A stretch of DNA of 64,000 nt from Rhodospirillales bacterium. GTDB taxonomy: Bacteria; Pseudomonadota; Alphaproteobacteria; Rhodospirillales; Magnetovibrionaceae. Location of the stretch: contig JANLGW010000071.1 of NCBI GenBank assembly GCA_024653965.1, positions 1 through 64,000 of the forward strand, read 5' to 3'. Both the position numbers and the translations under genes were made by a program. The notes beneath the pieces are model-generated. The model searched no databases. It saw only the letters and a program-made list of their open reading frames with translations, and was not told the DNA's origin. Below are positions 9,095 through 17,391 of this stretch, in pieces (the stretch's first letter is position 1; the number at the start of each line of letters is the position of its first letter).

Positions 9095-9853
9095 ATGACA
9101 ACACCAGAAGGCATTTACCAAATTGCGTTTGCAGGGAATGCAGATAGCGGGACTGGCGTTATTGTGTTGGCTGACGGTCGAGTCCGAGGTGAAGACGCAG
9201 CCGGTGTTCAATATGATGGTTCATACGAATATCATAGTGTCACGGATAGCACTGCAGCAAGGATCAGAATGACTGTTCCTCCGGGAGTGGAACTTGTTCA
9301 AGGGGTTCCGAAACAAGCGGCAGAGTATTCATTTGAGGTGAATGTAACGCTGCCTTCCAATTTTTCATCGGGGCAGAGAATTTCAATTACTACAGAATTC
9401 GGTCCAGTGAACGTTGTTTTTAAGCCTCTTAACTTTGAACTGCACGGGATTTTTCAAGCTGCGGGGCTATACCTGTTCATTAACGACGAAACTCTCAGGT
9501 CACGATGCTCCGACTTGTTAAAAGCAGACAATCACTTTGATCGCGTTATAAATCAGGCAACGCAGATTCTTGAGGAGCGGATTCGGCAACGGACCTGCCT
9601 TCAGGGGCAGAGTACGGAACTCGTTAATAGGGTGATCAAGGCGGATATTGATAAAACAATTCTCAAATTCAGCGATGACCCCGCTGAACAGGAAGGCCTA
9701 TCTTTTATCTACAAAGGAGTAATGTTGGCATTGCGGAATCCAACCCATCACAGACTGAGCGACAGTGTTACGCGAGATCGTGCGTTGAAAATTTGCGGCT
9801 TTATCGATGCTCTTCTTGAAATGATCGATACAGCCGAATTAAAGCAGCAATAA
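9095..9853 (+). CDS. HEPN-like (Ymh/TIGR02391-type) protein with GrlR-like N-terminus
   Basis: 252 residues from the ATG at 9095 (GGAGAAG ribosome site). Residues ~1-110 form a small beta-rich domain (GIYQIAFAGNADSGTGVIVLADGRV...) that resembles GrlR-type domains. The C-terminal ~120 residues resemble the Ymh/TIGR02391 HEPN group and contain RNPTHH, which fits the R-x4-H active-site pattern of HEPN ribonucleases. Base composition is AT-richer than the neighbours. The gene sits alone between the methyltransferase and the 3' end of tRNA-Arg, as expected for a small transferred unit. RNase activity is an inference; no antitoxin gene is adjacent. Confidence 0.6.
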   Translation: MTTPEGIYQIAFAGNADSGTGVIVLADGRVRGEDAAGVQYDGSYEYHSVTDSTAARIRMTVPPGVELVQGVPKQAAEYSFEVNVTLPSNFSSGQRISITTEFGPVNVVFKPLNFELHGIFQAAGLYLFINDETLRSRCSDLLKADNHFDRVINQATQILEERIRQRTCLQGQSTELVNRVIKADIDKTILKFSDDPAEQEGLSFIYKGVMLALRNPTHHRLSDSVTRDRALKICGFIDALLEMIDTAELKQQ

Positions 9854-9873
9854 GGGTGCTGGCATCGCTTCTC

Positions 9874-9884
9874 GGGGGGGGGGG
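9874..9884. repeat. Run of 11 G
   Basis: A homopolymer of 11 G lies 20 bp after the HEPN-like gene and 15 bp before the tRNA 3' end. It may be length-variable or a sequencing-error spot. Confidence 0.8.
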
Positions 9885-9899
9885 ATTTGTACAGAGAAA

Positions 9900-9976
9900 T
9901 GGTGCGCCCGGCGAGATTCGAACTCACGACCCCCGGTTTAGGAAACCGGTGCTCTATCCAGCTGAGCTACGGGCGC
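9900..9976 (-). tRNA. tRNA-Arg (anticodon CCU)
   Basis: Read on the minus strand, the acceptor arms GCGCCCG and CGGGCGC pair. The D arm contains AGCTCAGCTGGATAGAGC, the anticodon loop is TTCCTAA (anticodon CCT) and the T arm contains GTTCGAATC. The encoded CCA lies at 9900-9902. The 77-nt length is normal. Its 3' end faces the HEPN-like gene. Confidence 0.95.
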
Positions 9977-10028
9977 CCGGGACGATGTTAAGGGTTTGAC
10001 GGCCTGTTTTGTACCCTGAAGTGCAGGA

Positions 10029-10556
10029 TTATTTAAAGAATTCGACGGGATACGAATAATACAAGAGCGCCGATTCCGTGCCGGGATTGGTTTTGCCTAG
10101 GCTCGCGTTGGAATAGTGCGACACTGCCAACCCTAACCTTGAGCGGTCGTCAAAGCGGTAGGCCATTTCCAGCTGCGAGCGAAATTCCAACGCGTAGTCC
10201 AAATCCAGCTTGCTGTTGCCGCCATGATAATAATGCGGCGCAAAGCTCGGCGTGACGACCAAGCGGTTGCCGAAATAAATGTCCATCAACACGCCCACGC
10301 CCACAAAGGTCTGGGTGGTATCGTTTTTCGACACCGCTGCGGCGATGAAGGGCTTTAGGGGGCCGAGGATTTTTTTGTCGTGGCGATATTCGATACGCGC
10401 TTCAACGCCTTCGTCTTTTTGGCGGTTCCAATCATACGAGCCTGCGCCGACCGACAGGAAAGCCGGATCGTCGGCCACAGCCGGTGCGGCAAGATTGAAA
10501 GACAGCGCCGCCGCGATAAATGCGAACGTGGCCAAGGTGGTGCGTTGAATGCGCAT
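10029..10556 (-). CDS. PagL-like lipid A 3-O-deacylase (acyloxyacyl hydrolase family)
   Basis: 175 residues with an N-terminal signal peptide ending near AAPAVADD. The rest alternates like an outer-membrane beta-barrel and ends in aromatic residues (YYSYPVEFFK). The C-terminal part has SHYSNASLGKTNPGTES, matching the PagL active-site region with the H-x-S pair and a downstream Glu. PagL removes the 3-position acyl chain of lipid A in the outer membrane, altering immune recognition or permeability. Single gene; the identity of the catalytic Glu is by analogy. Confidence 0.82.
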   Translation of the reverse strand: MRIQRTTLATFAFIAAALSFNLAAPAVADDPAFLSVGAGSYDWNRQKDEGVEARIEYRHDKKILGPLKPFIAAAVSKNDTTQTFVGVGVLMDIYFGNRLVVTPSFAPHYYHGGNSKLDLDYALEFRSQLEMAYRFDDRSRLGLAVSHYSNASLGKTNPGTESALLYYSYPVEFFK

Positions 10557-10659
10557 GAAAGATCGGCTCCCCCAAGGGTGGTCTAAGTGGTGGCACGCAT
10601 TTAAGGGGAAATCGGCGCTAAAATCAACGCCCTTAGGCGTAAATTAATAAAATGATGCC

Positions 10660-11655
10660 TTAAACCGGGCGGGCCAGGAGTTGGGCCAGTTGTTCGGCGA
10701 GGGAATCGGCACCTTGGGTGAGGGCGCGCGCGATGCCCGGCTCCATGCCGGAATGCCCGGCGTCCGGCACGACGTGCAACTGCGAATCGGGCCATGCTAA
10801 GTGCAGCCGATAGGCGGTTTCCATCGGGCAAACGATGTCGTAACGGCCCTGCACGATGTGGGCGGGCAGGTGGCGGACGGTCTCTAAACGGTCCAAAAGT
10901 TCGTTGGGCCGCAAAAAACAGTGGTGTTGGAAATAATGCGCTTCCAGGCGCGCCAGCGACAGGGCGTAAGCGTTGAAGGTTGCGCTGGTTTCCCCATCAT
11001 CCGAGCCGCCGTTTAAGGGGCGCAGGGTCGAACAGCGGCTTTCATACCGTGCCCACGCCCGTGCGGCGGGCAGGTGACGGTTGGGGTCGTCATCGGACAA
11101 ACGCTCCAGGTAGGCCTCAAACAATGCCCGTCCGGCCAATCCGCCCACATGGGCGGAAAAATCGCTATAGGCTTCGGGAAAGATTTTGCCCATGCCGTCC
11201 AAAAACCACTCGATTTCGCTATCGGCGCCCAAAAACACGCCGCGCAGCAAAAAGCCCAAACAGTGCGGCGCGTGGGTGGTGCCATACGCCAGCGCCAGGG
11301 TGGAGCCCCACGATCCGCCCGCCACCAGCCATTGATCGATGCCCAAATGTTGGCGCAGGCTTTCGATATCGGCCACCAGGTCTTGGGTGGTGTTGTGCCG
11401 GGTGCTGGCGAACGGCGTGGAACGGCCGCTGCCGCGCTGGTCGAACAGCACGATCAAATAACGATCGGGATTGAAATAACGCCGTTGTGCAGGCATGCAG
11501 CCCGCCCCCGGCCCACCGTGCAGATAAACGACGGGGATGCCCTGGGGGTTGCCCGACAGTTCATAATACAAACGATGGCCGTCGCTCACGTCTAGATAGC
11601 CCTCGCCATAAGGTTTGAGCGGCGGGTACAGGTCGGGTTTGTGCGGGGTGTCCAT
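10660..11655 (-). CDS. pip: Proline iminopeptidase
   Basis: 331 residues, alpha/beta hydrolase fold. The oxyanion region is VYLHGGPGAG, the nucleophile elbow is GGSWGS (Ser ~115), FDQRGSGRS is the family signature, and the C-terminal GRYDIVCP and DAGHSG supply the Asp and His of the triad. Length matches the S33 family aminopeptidases that release N-terminal proline from peptides. Predicted cytoplasmic, no signal peptide. Divergent from the nuclease gene at 11745. Confidence 0.92.
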   Translation of the reverse strand: MDTPHKPDLYPPLKPYGEGYLDVSDGHRLYYELSGNPQGIPVVYLHGGPGAGCMPAQRRYFNPDRYLIVLFDQRGSGRSTPFASTRHNTTQDLVADIESLRQHLGIDQWLVAGGSWGSTLALAYGTTHAPHCLGFLLRGVFLGADSEIEWFLDGMGKIFPEAYSDFSAHVGGLAGRALFEAYLERLSDDDPNRHLPAARAWARYESRCSTLRPLNGGSDDGETSATFNAYALSLARLEAHYFQHHCFLRPNELLDRLETVRHLPAHIVQGRYDIVCPMETAYRLHLAWPDSQLHVVPDAGHSGMEPGIARALTQGADSLAEQLAQLLARPV

Positions 11656-11744
11656 GTGGTGCCTTTTGCGCCTTTTGTTCGGGTGTTTTATGATCTTGGA
11701 CGGGTATAGTATAGGGGGTGCCGACCCCTGTGGGAAAGAAGCAT

Positions 11745-12569
11745 ATGCTGCGTTTTTTAAGCTTTTTTGCGGCCCTGGTGATGTTGGCCCTGGTTATGGT
11801 GGTGTCGCCCGCGTTTGCGGCGGACCCTATGGATTTGACCGATGGCGGCACGGCCACGGTCAAGGCGGTGATCGACGGCGATACGGTGATTTTGGACGAT
11901 GGCCGTCAGGTGCGCTTGGTGGGCATTCAGGCCCCTAAACTGCCCCTGGGGCGTGAGGGCTTCGCAGCCTGGCCGTTGAGCACTGAGGCCAAGGTCCATT
12001 TGGAAAGTTTGGTGCTGGGCCATGCGGTCGAGCTGCGTCTGGCCGCTCAAGCCATGGACCGCCATGGCCGTCTGCTGGCGCATGTGTTGTTGCCTTCGCA
12101 GGGTTCTTTGTCGGGTCCGGGCGATCGCGTTTGGGTGCAGGGCGCAATGCTGGCGGCGGGTTTGGCGCGGGTTTACACCTTTCCCGACAACCGCCTGTTG
12201 GCGACCGAAATGCTGGCGCTGGAGCGTCAGGCCCGGGCCGATGGTTCCGGGTTGTGGGCCTTGCCGTATTATGCGCTGCGCAATGAAGACAACGTGCGTT
12301 TTGACGCCGGTTCGTTTCAAATCGTCGAAGGCCGGGTGTTCTCCGTTACCCGCATCAAAGACCGGGTGTATGTGAACTTCGGAGCCAATTGGCGCACCGA
12401 TTTTACCGTCAAGGTGATGGCCCGCGATGAGCCGGCCTTTGGGCAAAGCGGCATCGATTTGGTGGCGCTGAAGGATCGGCGGGTGCGGGTGCGCGGCTGG
12501 GTCGATTCTGAAAATGGGCCGATGATCGAACTCGATCATCCGCAACGACTGGAAGTCTTAAATCCGTAG
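11745..12569 (+). CDS. Secreted thermonuclease-family (SNase-like) protein
   Basis: 274 residues from the ATG at 11745, which has an AAGAAG ribosome site; an in-frame ATG at 11718 would add nine polar residues before the signal peptide. A hydrophobic signal ends near SPAFAA. The SNase core shows VIDGDTVILDDGRQVRLVGI, followed by a conserved region ending in ALERQARADGSGLW. Canonical staphylococcal nuclease uses Arg35/Glu43/Arg87; here GREGFA-type residues are only partly conserved, so activity is uncertain. It extends ~90 residues past the SNase core with an OB-like tail ending ENGPMIELDHPQRLEVL. The M48 protease gene follows after 14 bp. Confidence 0.82.
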   Translation: MLRFLSFFAALVMLALVMVVSPAFAADPMDLTDGGTATVKAVIDGDTVILDDGRQVRLVGIQAPKLPLGREGFAAWPLSTEAKVHLESLVLGHAVELRLAAQAMDRHGRLLAHVLLPSQGSLSGPGDRVWVQGAMLAAGLARVYTFPDNRLLATEMLALERQARADGSGLWALPYYALRNEDNVRFDAGSFQIVEGRVFSVTRIKDRVYVNFGANWRTDFTVKVMARDEPAFGQSGIDLVALKDRRVRVRGWVDSENGPMIELDHPQRLEVLNP

Positions 12570-12583
12570 GCTATATTAAGCTC

Positions 12584-14068
12584 ATGATGAATGTATTCAA
12601 ATCCCCACTGTTGTTGCTTTTGCCCGTGCTGCTGGCATTGGGCGCGTGCTCGGCCAATCCCGCTACCGGCAAACAAAGTTTTACCGCGTTCATGTCGCCG
12701 GAAAAGGAAGTTCAGGTCGGCACCGAAGAGCATCCCAAGATGGTCCAGCAGTTCGGCGGGGAATATGGCGACCGCGCGCTTAAGGCCTATGTGCGCAATT
12801 TAGGCCTGTCGTTGGCCAAGACCTCCGAAATGCCCGATCTGCCGTGGACCTTCACGGTCTTGAACGACACCCAGGTGAACGCCTTTGCCCTGCCGGGCGG
12901 GTTTGTCTATGTCACCCGCGGATTGCTGGCGCTGGCCAGCGACGAAGCGGAACTGGCGGGGGTGCTCAGTCACGAAATCGGCCACGTCACCGCGCGGCAT
13001 TCCGCCCAACGGTATAGCTCCACCGTCGCCGCCAACATTGGCGTGCAGGTGCTCGGCGTGCTCAGCCAGGCGGCGGGTTTGGGCCGCGCGGGCGGCGATC
13101 TCGCCTCCATCGGCGCAAACTTGGCGCTGAAAAGCTATTCGCGCGAACAGGAATTGGAAAGCGACATGCTCGGCGTGCGCTACATGACCCGCATCGGTTA
13201 TGACCCCCAGGCGTTGGTCAGTTTCTTTGACAAGTTGCGCGCCCATCAGGCCATCGAGGCCAAGCTGGCGGGAAAAGGCGCCAGCCAAGTGGATGAAAAC
13301 AACATCCTTTCCACCCACCCGCGCACGACGGATCGCATTCAGCAGGCCATCAAATTGGCGCAGCAAAACGGTCAAACGGCGACCCGGCGCGATGCGGACG
13401 ATTATCTGAACCGCATTGACGGCATGGTGTTTGGCGATGATCCCGAACAGGGCTTGGTGCGCGGCAACGTCTTTATCCATCCCACCTTAGGGTTCCGTTT
13501 TGAGGTCCCCGACGGCTTCAAAATCAACAATTTGCCGGATATCGTCATCGCCGTGGAAGAATCGGGCGCGTTGATCAAGTTTGCGAGCGCCGATGCCCAA
13601 GAAGTGCGCAACGCGGGCGGCATGGAAAAGTTTATGCGCCACAAATGGGGCGATAATTTCAGCCTCGACAATGTCGAATGGCTGGACATCAACGGCATGA
13701 AGGCGGTGACCGGCACGGCTTCGGTATGGTCGGGAAAAGGCAACGTGGATGTGCGCCGGATCTTGATTGAACAAAACAAGGATACGTACTGGCGGTTCCA
13801 GTTTGAAACGCCGCCGAAAGAATCGGCGCGGTTAAGTGAGGCGTTGCGCCGCACCACCTACAGCCTGCGTGCGCCGACAAAGTCTGAAATAGCCAACGCG
13901 CAGGCCTATCGTGTGCGGGTGGTTACGGTTGGGCGCGGGGTTAGCGTCGCCGATATGGTCAACACGATGGTCATTCCTGATTTGAAGGCCGATTGGTTCG
14001 AGGCTCTAAACAACCTTAGGCCGGGCGATACCTTGGTTACGGGCCAGAAGATTAAGGTCATTAAATAG
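12584..14068 (+). CDS. M48-family metalloprotease, lipoprotein
   Basis: 494 residues. A lipobox LALGAC with Cys ~22 marks an outer-membrane-targeted lipoprotein. The zinc site is HEIGH at ~130-134, and a downstream ESDMLG supplies the third ligand. This is the BepA/LoiP-like M48 layout, which degrades misassembled outer-membrane proteins. After the protease domain there are ~200 extra residues; the end (VSVADMVNTMVIP...GDTLVTGQKIKVI) resembles a LysM-like or peptidoglycan-contact region. It forms an operon-like pair with the nuclease gene and ends at a bidirectional terminator shared with carD. Confidence 0.9.
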   Translation: MMNVFKSPLLLLLPVLLALGACSANPATGKQSFTAFMSPEKEVQVGTEEHPKMVQQFGGEYGDRALKAYVRNLGLSLAKTSEMPDLPWTFTVLNDTQVNAFALPGGFVYVTRGLLALASDEAELAGVLSHEIGHVTARHSAQRYSSTVAANIGVQVLGVLSQAAGLGRAGGDLASIGANLALKSYSREQELESDMLGVRYMTRIGYDPQALVSFFDKLRAHQAIEAKLAGKGASQVDENNILSTHPRTTDRIQQAIKLAQQNGQTATRRDADDYLNRIDGMVFGDDPEQGLVRGNVFIHPTLGFRFEVPDGFKINNLPDIVIAVEESGALIKFASADAQEVRNAGGMEKFMRHKWGDNFSLDNVEWLDINGMKAVTGTASVWSGKGNVDVRRILIEQNKDTYWRFQFETPPKESARLSEALRRTTYSLRAPTKSEIANAQAYRVRVVTVGRGVSVADMVNTMVIPDLKADWFEALNNLRPGDTLVTGQKIKVIK

Positions 14069-14091
14069 CCAAAGACTTAATGCTTCAAAAC

Positions 14092-14126
14092 AAAAGGCCG
14101 GAGCGTGACGCTCCGGCCTTTTTTAT
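14092..14126. terminator. Bidirectional terminator between the M48 protease and carD
   Basis: An AAAAGGCCGGAGC / GCTCCGGCCTTTT stem with a GTGAC-type loop has A and T runs on either side, so it can serve both convergent genes. Confidence 0.85.
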
Positions 14127-14142
14127 GCATTTGACGAACCGC

Positions 14143-14640
14143 TTAGGCCGCCGTCAGCAGCTTTTCCAGTTTGGTCTGGGCCTTTTCCATGTCGATCTTT
14201 TCGACCGCGGCCACTTCACTGGCCAGACGCTCCAGCGCTTGTTCGTAAATCTGACGTTCCGAGAACGACTGGTCCGGTTGATCGGCGCGGCGGTGCAGGT
14301 CGCGCACCACTTCGGCGATGGATACGGGGTCGCCGGAATTGATCTTGGCTTCGTATTCCTGGGCGCGACGGCTCCACATGGTGCGTTTGACGCGCGCGCG
14401 GCCTTTGAGCGTGCTCAAGGCGCCATCCATGATTTTTTTGGAGCTTAACTTACGCAAGCCGGAATCCGTGGCCTTTTCGACCGGGACGCGCAACGTCATG
14501 CGTTCATGCTCGAACGAGATTACGAACAATTTCAGCGCATGGCCTGCAATTTCTTGTTTTTCAATGCCGAGAACTTTACCCACGCCGTGGGTCGGGTACA
14601 CGACGAAGTCACCGGTGCCGAACATCAATTTTTCTGCCAT
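14143..14640 (-). CDS. carD: CarD/CdnL family transcriptional regulator
   Basis: 165 residues. The N-terminus FGTGDFVVYPTHGVGKVLGIE is the RNAP-binding Tudor-like (RID) module that contacts the beta subunit. The helical C-terminal half binds DNA near the -10 upstream edge (KINSGDPVSIAEVVRDLHRR). CarD/CdnL proteins stabilise open complexes, commonly at rRNA promoters. Length and architecture are standard for alphaproteobacteria, where carD is usually near fdxA, as here. Its 5' leader is the 520-bp gap to fdxA. Confidence 0.93.
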   Translation of the reverse strand: MAEKLMFGTGDFVVYPTHGVGKVLGIEKQEIAGHALKLFVISFEHERMTLRVPVEKATDSGLRKLSSKKIMDGALSTLKGRARVKRTMWSRRAQEYEAKINSGDPVSIAEVVRDLHRRADQPDQSFSERQIYEQALERLASEVAAVEKIDMEKAQTKLEKLLTAA

Positions 14641-15160
14641 TTGTCGCCTTCTGGGTTAGAGCCAACAGATATGTCTTCGTTTTGGCGGTCGGCTGGGTGG
14701 CAAAACGTCCTAAATCCCAGAACGTTGAGACCAAGAACGTTGAGGCCGAAACGCCCCAAGCACAGCATGCATATGGGATGCATCACGCGCCAACACGCCT
14801 TCTCGCAAACGCGCCCGCCTTCTTGCAAACGCGAAAGTCAGCGGCAGAGCCGCTTTATGTTTCCCCGGGAGCGCCGGGGCATTGAATTGAGCCGCGTAAC
14901 TGCCCGAAGTCTCTTGGTCTTGGTGACGCAAAAACCACCAAGGGTTCAACCGGTTATCAACATGGGCCGAAAGGGTGCATGGACCAAAAAGACGCCTTGT
15001 TACACAGCAAAGCCGGCCCCCCCAAGGACCAGCGCTTGAAGACTATACCACAAATTAACGAAAAATACACCCCTTTCGGTCTGTGGGGACCGTAAGGGGT
15101 GTGGGTTTTTGCGTAAAAATGCCTGAAAGTCGTTTTATTTCAAGCGGATACCAAAAGAGA
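14641..15160. other. carD leader / fdxA trailer region
   Basis: About 520 bp with no convincing gene. It should contain the carD promoter. Two copies of AGAACGTTGAG lie 15 bp apart near 14719-14744. The fdxA terminator is at 15061-15102. Confidence 0.55.
15061..15102 (-). terminator. Terminator after fdxA
   Basis: On the minus strand the arms ACACCCCTT/AAGGGGTGT enclose an inner CGGT/ACCG pair and are followed by five T (A run at 15061-15065). A T run on the plus side also suits the opposite direction. Confidence 0.75.
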
Positions 15161-15496
15161 TCAGGTGCCCTTGCCGGGGTTCGGGCTCAACATGGCTTCC
15201 TTGCCGGGTTTCTTGTCCCAATCGGCGGCATCGGCGGCAATTTCGCCTTTGCGCGTGATATTGGGCCACTCGGCGGCAAATTTTGCGTTGATGCCTAGCC
15301 ATTTATCCAAATTGGGCTCGGTATCGGGCAAAATGGCTTCGGCCGGGCATTCGGGTTCACAAACGCCACAATCGATGCACTCGTCGGGATTGATGACCAG
15401 GAAGTTTTCGCCTTCGTAAAAGCAGTCCACGGGGCAGACTTCAACACAGTCTTGGTATTTGCACTTGATGCAATTTTCGACGACGACGTAGGTCAT
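15161..15496 (-). CDS. fdxA: Seven-iron ferredoxin FdxA
   Basis: 111 residues from the ATG at 15496, which has GGAG upstream; longer frames lack the family start MTYVV. It shows [18 protein letters not shown] then [16 protein letters not shown], giving one [3Fe-4S] and one [4Fe-4S] cluster as in the Azotobacter-type 7Fe ferredoxins. The C-terminal ~50 residues form the usual extension. A soluble one-electron carrier. Gene order next to carD and the S4 protein is conserved in related bacteria. Confidence 0.95.
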   Translation of the reverse strand: MTYVVVENCIKCKYQDCVEVCPVDCFYEGENFLVINPDECIDCGVCEPECPAEAILPDTEPNLDKWLGINAKFAAEWPNITRKGEIAADAADWDKKPGKEAMLSPNPGKGT

Positions 15497-15641
15497 AAAA
15501 ATCTCCGCAAATTGGGTAACCGTTAGGCGTTGTTTACGCGATTTCGGCGTTTGTCTCAAGCTTACAAAAAAAGAGGCTATTTTAGGCCCGGTGTCTTGCC
15601 CCAGAAATACGGTGCCTTCAATGCAACGTATTTCGGAACCA

Positions 15642-16094
15642 TCACCCTAGTTTGGCCAAAACGCGTTTGCGCGCTTCGCCGCTGTCGCGGTCGGAAACAT
15701 AAAGCTGCCCGGCCAGCCGACGCACCAGGTTGGCTTCATAATCGTGCAATTCGCCATCGGCGTAGGCGACTTCCCACAACATTTCGATGATGGCGGTACG
15801 CTCTGAAATTTCCAGGCCATCTTTGACCGTGCGCGCCAGCGTGTACAGTTCGTTGGCGTCTTCGATGGTGCTTTCCGCATCGCGGATCAGGTCCGTCACA
15901 TCAGCGTCGGTTAAGTTGAAATGCCCCTTGAGCAGGCGTTCGATGACGGCGCGTTCAGCGTCGTCAAAGGTTCCGTCCAAGACGGCGGCTTCGACCAATA
16001 GGGCCGCGGCGGCAAGCTCCATGTCGGATTTTCCGCGCGGTTTTTTGCTCTTGGTCCCGTCCGCGAGCAACAGCTGTTTGATGCGATTTAACAT
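15642..16094 (-). CDS. TerB-like (tellurite-resistance fold) helical protein
   Basis: 150 residues from the ATG at 16094; an ATG at 16124 would overlap terC. It is all-helical, with the TerB/DjlA-type core: [28 protein letters not shown] and [25 protein letters not shown]. The repeated acidic D-G-x-(F/L)-x-D-x-E motifs suggest metal binding. It sits 10 bp downstream of terC on the same strand, so the pair is probably co-transcribed. The role in tellurite or metal-stress handling is inferred from family names only. Confidence 0.75.
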   Translation of the reverse strand: MLNRIKQLLLADGTKSKKPRGKSDMELAAAALLVEAAVLDGTFDDAERAVIERLLKGHFNLTDADVTDLIRDAESTIEDANELYTLARTVKDGLEISERTAIIEMLWEVAYADGELHDYEANLVRRLAGQLYVSDRDSGEARKRVLAKLG

Positions 16095-16104
16095 GGTCGT
16101 ATTC

Positions 16105-16848
16105 TTATTCCTCAACTTCCTCAAATTCTTCGCTGGCGCGGCGGCGGCGCGCCGACATCCATAAATTGAGGCTTTCCACCAGCACCGAGAAGCCCATGGC
16201 GAAGTACAAATAGCCTTTGGGGATGTGCATGCCCAGGCCGTCGCCGATCAGCGCCATGCCGACCAGCAGCAAGAAGCTCATGGCCAGCATTTTCACCGTG
16301 GGATGGCGCGACACGAATATGGAAAGCGGCCCGGAAGCCAACAACATCAACGCCACGGCGATGATAATGGCCAGGGTCATGATGGTTAAATCGTTGACCA
16401 TGCCGACGGCGGTGATGACGCTGTCTAGGGAAAAGATGATATCGATCAGGGCAATTTGCACCACCACCGACAGAACCGAGGCCAAGGGTTTGGCTTCGGG
16501 CATGTGGACGCCGGCTTCATCGATGCTGTCGTGAATTTCGCGTGTGGATTTCGCCAGCAAAAACATGCCGCCGCCGATTAAGATCAAATCACGCCAGGAA
16601 ATTTCTTCGCCGATGATGGTGAACAGCGGCGCCGTCAGCCCGGCAATCCACGCCAATACGAACAACAGCGCCAGCCGGGTGCCCAACGCCATGGCGATGC
16701 CCAATCTGCGGGTTACGGTGCGTTGTTCTTGAGGAACACGGTCCACCAAAATGGCGATAAACACCAGATTGTCGATGCCCAAAACGGCTTCCAGGGCCAC
16801 TAAGGTGACCAAGCTGATCCAGGCTTCGGGACTGAGCAGAAGTTCCAT
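16105..16848 (-). CDS. TerC family membrane protein
   Basis: 247 residues with seven or so transmembrane segments. The start LVALEAVLGIDNLVFIAILVDRVP and the middle LIDIIFSLDSVITAVGM contain the conserved intramembrane acidic residues of TerC/Alx proteins, which export manganese or other metals. The C-terminus is charged (RRRRASEEFEEVEE). First gene of a two-gene unit with the TerB-like protein. Substrate unknown. Confidence 0.88.
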   Translation of the reverse strand: MELLLSPEAWISLVTLVALEAVLGIDNLVFIAILVDRVPQEQRTVTRRLGIAMALGTRLALLFVLAWIAGLTAPLFTIIGEEISWRDLILIGGGMFLLAKSTREIHDSIDEAGVHMPEAKPLASVLSVVVQIALIDIIFSLDSVITAVGMVNDLTIMTLAIIIAVALMLLASGPLSIFVSRHPTVKMLAMSFLLLVGMALIGDGLGMHIPKGYLYFAMGFSVLVESLNLWMSARRRRASEEFEEVEE

Positions 16849-16985
16849 AAATTAAGCTCCAAAACGATATGCGCCCATCATGCGGCGTGACGGGGGTATT
16901 GATACCGTGCAGGCGCGCGCGTGACTAGGGCAATAATGGAAAATTGTAGGGAAAGCCTAGTTCCGCTGTCGCCTCAATCATCGCC

Positions 16986-17381
16986 TCAATCATCACCCAT
17001 GAGACGATCCAGGGCGCGGCGTTGCGCCTTGGTGGGGCGGCCGCTGCCCGGTTCACGGTGGCCCGCTGGGGCGCTTAAATTCGGATCGGCCTTTTTGGGC
17101 GGCGGCGGGCTTAAATCTTCATAGAGTGCACGTGCCTCCGGCGCGGGGCCGCGGCGCTGGCCGATGTCGAGGATTTTTACCACCTTGATCGCCGCGCCCT
17201 TGGCGAAGGTCAGCACATCGCCCGGTTCCACCGCAACATGGGCCTTGGCGATCAGTTGATCGTTGAGGCGCAGTTTGCCCGTTTGGCAAAATTTACTCGC
17301 CAGCGTGCGGCTTTTGAAAAAGCGCGCGTGCCATAGCCATTTATCGATTCTGATGCGCGATTGCGGCGATAGCCCGGTCAT
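16986..17381 (-). CDS. hslR: S4-domain RNA-binding protein, heat shock protein 15-like
   Basis: 131 residues. The S4 motif RIDKWLWHARFFKSRTLASKFCQTGKLRLN is followed by a basic tail (GRPTKAQRRALDRLM). Hsp15 binds stalled 50S subunits carrying nascent chains and helps recycle them. It lies 10 bp downstream of the Suv3-like helicase gene, a pairing common in alphaproteobacteria. Confidence 0.85.
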   Translation of the reverse strand: MTGLSPQSRIRIDKWLWHARFFKSRTLASKFCQTGKLRLNDQLIAKAHVAVEPGDVLTFAKGAAIKVVKILDIGQRRGPAPEARALYEDLSPPPPKKADPNLSAPAGHREPGSGRPTKAQRRALDRLMGDD

Positions 17382-17391
17382 CGCTCAAACC

